Source: Flavobacteriales bacterium UBA6057 (GTDB lineage Bacteria; Bacteroidota; Bacteroidia; Flavobacteriales_G; Salibacteraceae). From it: a stretch of DNA of 64,000 nucleotides. The position numbers and the translations under genes were made by a program. Location: the NCBI GenBank assembly GCA_002428995.1, contig DIYJ01000003.1, forward strand, positions 206,617 to 270,616. The letters run 5' to 3'. The notes under the pieces are model-generated. The model had not been told where the DNA came from and did not search any database. It saw only the letters and a program-made list of their open reading frames with translations. Within the stretch, counting starts at the first letter, position 1, and every line of letters starts with the position of its first letter. Below, piece after piece: positions 60,043 through 64,000 of this stretch.

Positions 60043-62688
60043 ATGAGCACAGCACCAATACACTACAGCGACCTTCAACTTCTTATGAAGCTCTTCCTGG
60101 GATCAACCCATCAACCGATTGTATTCGACCCGATGGGAAGGCTGAACATGGATGTGCAAACGCATGAAGAAGTAGATGGACACTCCAACGTTTTGGTAAA
60201 CCTTGGGAATGAGCTGACAGAGTACAAGGGCATTTCGCTCGATGAGTTTGATGTCATCATTGACTTTGGGGCTGCAAAGAGCGAAGCGCATGGCGAACAG
60301 CGATCCTTCCGATTTCTGAATCACCCGTCCGGCAGTATGCGATGGTTGTTTCAGGGACGAAAGCTGAGCAGCGTGCTTCCCTTTTACAATGCTTCGGGTG
60401 TTCGTGCGAAGTGCATTGCAGCGCTGCTGAAAGGTGCAAGTGCATTAGGCTTAGGTGGTTTGGTGTCCCACGGCAAATTCACCATTCAAGCAAAGACAAC
60501 ATTGAAACTCGACCAATTGGTCTCAAAATATTCTGAAGGTTACAGTGTGTTTATGGGTACACCCGGTTTGCAGCGCAGCATGGTGGTTGCGCTGCCAAGC
60601 CGGGGTGGTAGTGCCCGATTCCTGAAAGTTCCTGCCACTTCGCAGGCTGCAGAACTGCTTCAAAAGGAAAAGCAGAACCTGCAAAGCGCTCAGGCAAAGT
60701 CGTTCCAATGGATCAAAACGCCCAAGGTGGAAGCCGTTGAGCACTCTGACCTGCTGCTTACGGAGAATGTAAACTCAAAAGGCTCTAAGCGCAGCGGTCT
60801 CTTCACCACGCTTCATGCGCATGCCACGGCAGAATTCTTTGAGCAGAGCCGCTGCCTGATGCTCCTCGAAAACAGCCCCTTCTGGGAACATGCCAAAAAC
60901 AACCTGTGGAAGGCCAAGCAAGTGACAAATCCAGCGCTGAGAGCGCTCGTGCCTACACTCGAAAAAGTGATGGCTCAGGTGAGCGAGGGGCAATTTGTGA
61001 GCAATACCATGGCCCACGGAGATTTCACACCCTGGAACATGTTTGTGGATCAAGACAAGTTGGCGGTATACGATTGGGAGCTTTCCCGTCCGTTGGCGCC
61101 TGCTTTCTACGATGTCTTCCACTTCCATTACCAGCAGGGAATCCTGGTGGATCGCATCGATCTTGCCACCATCAAAAACAGAATTCAGGAGGCCTTCCAG
61201 CAAACCGCTCTGGCGCGCCTGGTAGAGGTTCACGGCATTGACCTTGCGGATTATCATCGCTTCTACCTTGCCAGTACAGCAGCCTACTTCATCAACGTGT
61301 ATGATGGACAGGAGCTGACCGTGCAAAACGAGTGGCAGCTCGCCACCTGGAAAGAAGCCATGGAAGCAGAATTAACAGCTCACAAGGTTGTTGCTACAGA
61401 CTGCAGAAAGCAATTCATCACTGAGCTTAATGCGCAATTGGCGGATATTCCACACGCCTTCCTCAAGTTTGATTTTGCGTCCATTGATCTCATTCCCGAG
61501 AGCTCTGACCTTGACATTGCCATTGACCACAAGGGATTGAATCAGATCCTGGAATACTGTGAGCAGCATCCTCTTGTCAATCGAGTGAAGCGACACCGAA
61601 AGAGCTTCATGAATGTGCTCGAGCTCTACTTCACCGATGGAAGTTTCCTGAGCATTGATCTGATTCACAAGATGATGAGGAAACACCTCATGATGTTGAA
61701 CATGGAGGTGCTGTTGGCCGGAGCCAGCCGTTTGGAATCAGGGGTGTATACGCCAACCCTGAAGCACGACCTTGCTTATGCACTTGCCTTCTACGCATTG
61801 AACGGAACCAGCGTTCCCGTGCGCTACTATGGGCATTTCAAGACGCATGACGCAGCTGAATCTGCGGAGACGTTAGACTTTATCAATAAGAGCTTCGGAA
61901 CATCCTTCGAGCGCATGGAAGAAGTGTTTACCAAGGGCTTGGAAGCCATTCCACATGTGAAGCGAAGCCTGAGCAAACAGCCCTATATGGCACAACTGAA
62001 AGGCGCAGCAAATTACCTGCTCGACACTGCCCGAAGCTTCTTTGGAAACAAAGGTTTCATTGTCACCTTCAGTGGGGTGGATGGCGTAGGTAAGTCTACC
62101 GTAATCCAGGAAGTGAAAACCAAGATTGAGGACAAGTATCGCAGAGAAGTGGTACTGCTGCGTCACCGTCCCGGTGTGCTGCCTATTCTGAGCGCCATTC
62201 GTCACGGCCGCGCCAAGGCAGAAGAGATTGCCGGAACCACGCTTCCACGAAAGGGCGGAAACCGAAGCCTGCTTTCTTCCATCCTCCGCTTTGGATACTA
62301 CTACACAGACTACTTGATTGGTCAGGTTTACGTGAACCTTCGCTACGTTTCCCGGGGCAAGATTGTGCTCTATGATCGCTACTACTTCGACTTCATCAAC
62401 GATGCTCAGCGCAGCAACATCCGCCTGAATCCAGGCATCGCAAAAGCGTTGTACCGATGGGTGACGAAGCCTCGACTGAACATCTTCCTATACGCGGATG
62501 CACAAACCATCCGCAGAAGAAAGCAGGAGCTGGAAACAGCTGACATCATCAGCATGAGCAGCGGTTACCGCTCGCTGTTCAACGACCTGGACAGCCAGTC
62601 GAAGCACAGCCGCTACCGAGCCATTGAGAACGTGAAGCTCGAAGCTACCGTGAATGCCATCCTGCTTGAATTACAAGACGTTGCGTAA
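60043..62688 (+). CDS. Three-domain fusion: APH-like kinase, nucleotidyltransferase-like, thymidylate-kinase-like
   Basis: 881 aa. Residues 1-185 are an N-terminal region of unknown fold. About 190-450 match phosphotransferases of the aminoglycoside/choline kinase fold, with catalytic loop HGDFTPWN (325-332) and metal-binding DWE (344-346). About 455-640 resemble a minimal nucleotidyltransferase, with ESSDLDIAID (486-495) and a third acidic site SIDL (537-540). About 670-881 are a thymidylate-kinase-like P-loop domain with GVDGVGKST (678-686), DRYYFDF (778-784) and RRRKQE. No signal or membrane segment. Lying in a polysaccharide locus, it may make an activated sugar or phospho-substituent; the reaction is unknown. 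Confidence 0.85.
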   Translation: MSTAPIHYSDLQLLMKLFLGSTHQPIVFDPMGRLNMDVQTHEEVDGHSNVLVNLGNELTEYKGISLDEFDVIIDFGAAKSEAHGEQRSFRFLNHPSGSMRWLFQGRKLSSVLPFYNASGVRAKCIAALLKGASALGLGGLVSHGKFTIQAKTTLKLDQLVSKYSEGYSVFMGTPGLQRSMVVALPSRGGSARFLKVPATSQAAELLQKEKQNLQSAQAKSFQWIKTPKVEAVEHSDLLLTENVNSKGSKRSGLFTTLHAHATAEFFEQSRCLMLLENSPFWEHAKNNLWKAKQVTNPALRALVPTLEKVMAQVSEGQFVSNTMAHGDFTPWNMFVDQDKLAVYDWELSRPLAPAFYDVFHFHYQQGILVDRIDLATIKNRIQEAFQQTALARLVEVHGIDLADYHRFYLASTAAYFINVYDGQELTVQNEWQLATWKEAMEAELTAHKVVATDCRKQFITELNAQLADIPHAFLKFDFASIDLIPESSDLDIAIDHKGLNQILEYCEQHPLVNRVKRHRKSFMNVLELYFTDGSFLSIDLIHKMMRKHLMMLNMEVLLAGASRLESGVYTPTLKHDLAYALAFYALNGTSVPVRYYGHFKTHDAAESAETLDFINKSFGTSFERMEEVFTKGLEAIPHVKRSLSKQPYMAQLKGAANYLLDTARSFFGNKGFIVTFSGVDGVGKSTVIQEVKTKIEDKYRREVVLLRHRPGVLPILSAIRHGRAKAEEIAGTTLPRKGGNRSLLSSILRFGYYYTDYLIGQVYVNLRYVSRGKIVLYDRYYFDFINDAQRSNIRLNPGIAKALYRWVTKPRLNIFLYADAQTIRRRKQELETADIISMSSGYRSLFNDLDSQSKHSRYRAIENVKLEATVNAILLELQDVA

Positions 62689-62710
62689 GCACAACTCAAA
62701 GAAACCCGAC

Positions 62711-64000
62711 ATGAAAAAGACCATCCTCATATCCGCGTATGCCGTGAATCCCTTCAAGGGATCTGAAGACGGCACGGGCTGGAATATCAGCCGCGAAATG
62801 GCAAAGGAGCATGATGTGATTGTTGTGACCCGGAAGAACAACGTACCGCACATTGAGCGCTACCTCAACGAGCAGGACGATCCCATCCATCAAAACATGG
62901 AGTTCATAGGGTATGACCTTCCGCAGTGGACGCTCTGGCTCAAAAAGCGATTGGGCGAGCGCGGCTATGTGCTCTACTACTATTTCTGGCAGCTCTTCCT
63001 TCCGCTGTTTGTGAAGCGAATGAAGCTGGAGTTTGACATTGCACACGCCCTTAATTTCCACAGCGATAGTGTTCCGACCTTCCTGTGGATGCTGGGCAAG
63101 CCCACTTATTGGGGGCCTGTTGGACATCATCCCGCAGTGCCCAAAGACTTTATCCTGCCTATCTACGGTCGCAGCGCCTATTTGCGGGATCAGCTTTATT
63201 TCTCCGTGAAATGGGCGCTGCGCAACCTGGATCCCTTCTTTCACCTTGCAGTGAAAAAGGTCGAGAAGATCTTTGTGATCAACAGCAGCGTGGCGAGCGT
63301 GATGGGTGCCCCGGATTCCAAGGTAGTCATCGTTCCAGCCGTTGCTACTGACAAGGCACCTGCAAAAGTCAGCAGATCGGACAAGCACTTCAAAGTGCTT
63401 TCAGTTGGTCGCTTCCATTACATGAAGGGATTTGACATCGCCATCCGATCGTTTAAAGCATTTTACGAACAACTAAGCAGTGACCAACAAGCGTCCACCG
63501 AGCTGATCCTGGTTGGAAAGGGAGAAGAGCGACAGCGACTCACCGCACTCATTGCCTCTTTAGGCATGGGCGAACGCGTCCGCATTGTGGATTGGGTAGA
63601 CAAGTCTGAAATGGCCGAATTGTATGGAGCGGCCAGCGCTTTTCTATTTCCTTCACACGAAGGTGCAGGGATGGTGATTCCGGAAGCGATGAGCTACGGA
63701 TTGCCGGTGCTCACCTTCGACAATGTCGGACCCGGTGAGTTGGCTGGAAGCGCAGGAGTGAAGACAGGCTATGGAAGTTACGATCGCTCGGTGGATGGCT
63801 TCGCGGAATCCCTGCTCCGGTTGCACAACGACCGTGGATTTTGGCAGACGTGTTCGGATGCCAGCTATGCCCGCTATGCCGAGCACTTCACCTGGGAGGC
63901 AAAAGGCAACGTGATACGCGAGAACATGCGTGCGACCAAGACCATGGCCGTTTTCCATCCATCGTCAGAATTGTATGGAGCTGATCGCATTTTGGTAAAT
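62711..64000 (+). CDS. Glycosyltransferase family 4, reading into a second GT-like N-terminus (runs off window)
   Basis: The frame is open from the ATG at 62711 to the window end (430 codons, incomplete). Codons 1 to about 405 form a GT4: ISAYAVNPFKGSEDGTGW at the N-terminus, PTYWGPVGHHP, FKVLSVGRFHYMKGFDIAI, and an EX7E-type SHEGAGMVIPEAMSYGLPV. Directly after the expected GT end (HFTWEAKGNVIRENM), without a stop, the frame continues MAVFHPSSELYGADRILVN, which looks like the start of another glycosyltransferase. Either two GTs are fused, or a stop or frameshift lies beyond the edge. Confidence 0.85.
   Translation, partial: MKKTILISAYAVNPFKGSEDGTGWNISREMAKEHDVIVVTRKNNVPHIERYLNEQDDPIHQNMEFIGYDLPQWTLWLKKRLGERGYVLYYYFWQLFLPLFVKRMKLEFDIAHALNFHSDSVPTFLWMLGKPTYWGPVGHHPAVPKDFILPIYGRSAYLRDQLYFSVKWALRNLDPFFHLAVKKVEKIFVINSSVASVMGAPDSKVVIVPAVATDKAPAKVSRSDKHFKVLSVGRFHYMKGFDIAIRSFKAFYEQLSSDQQASTELILVGKGEERQRLTALIASLGMGERVRIVDWVDKSEMAELYGAASAFLFPSHEGAGMVIPEAMSYGLPVLTFDNVGPGELAGSAGVKTGYGSYDRSVDGFAESLLRLHNDRGFWQTCSDASYARYAEHFTWEAKGNVIRENMRATKTMAVFHPSSELYGADRILVN

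Overview
The window is chromosomal DNA from a bacterium of the phylum Bacteroidetes, probably a Flavobacteriales/Cryomorphaceae-like marine lineage of intermediate GC. The evidence is seven proteins with type IX secretion (T9SS) C-terminal sorting domains, SprB-repeat adhesins, three LytS/LytTR two-component pairs, weak Shine-Dalgarno signals, and family members typical of this phylum (putAbiC, TIGR03790, long-form RluA). The organism assignment is inference from gene content; no rRNA gene is present.

Layout. 1-2421: a 90-bp tandem repeat array abuts a two-gene minus-strand operon that encodes an AbiC-like membrane protein and an N-terminally short GHKL ATPase/winged-helix protein; this is a candidate phage-defence unit. 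2537-4308: a LytS/LytTR pair, divergent from an RND efflux operon (4514-12084) made of a DUF2147 protein, a TolC fused to a substrate-binding-like domain, a membrane-fusion lipoprotein, an RND pump and a K+-channel-like protein. 12176-16332: a TIGR03790/T9SS protein and a long RluA pseudouridine synthase. 16905-19455: a small stress-like cluster (YHS protein, NTF2-fold protein, SPW-like membrane protein) led by an AraC-type regulator with two DNA-binding domains; two promoters here share a 31-bp bipartite operator. 19586-20058: tRNA-Pro and a GIY-YIG gene bounded by tRNA-like repeat fragments. 20142-23050: a lipoprotein and a TPR/HTH signalling protein.

23300-33325 encodes four secreted or surface proteins: two T9SS type B proteins, an extracellular endonuclease I with lamin-tail domains, and a lamin-tail protein with codon use suggesting high expression. 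33514-37310 is a propeller-type sensor kinase with its LytTR regulator. 37820-39262 is an unrecognised helical protein, with an 8-bp repeat tract just past its end. 39560-47277 holds two tandem paralogous adhesins, with 4 and 18 SprB repeats. 47345-50614 encodes a secreted EEP-family hydrolase, an SPFH lipoprotein and an unknown lipoprotein. 50721-52477 is the third LytS/LytTR pair.

52792 to the window end is an exopolysaccharide/capsule locus: a stand-alone receiver, a Wza-like export lipoprotein, a Wzz/Wzc-like co-polymerase with a degenerate kinase domain, a flippase, a GT4, a Wzy-like polymerase, an unusual 881-residue three-domain fusion (APH kinase-like + nucleotidyltransferase-like + thymidylate-kinase-like), and a GT4 reading frame that runs into a second GT-like N-terminus at the window edge. 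Both transcription units of this locus carry a TGGCACG motif about 40 bp before their first start codon.
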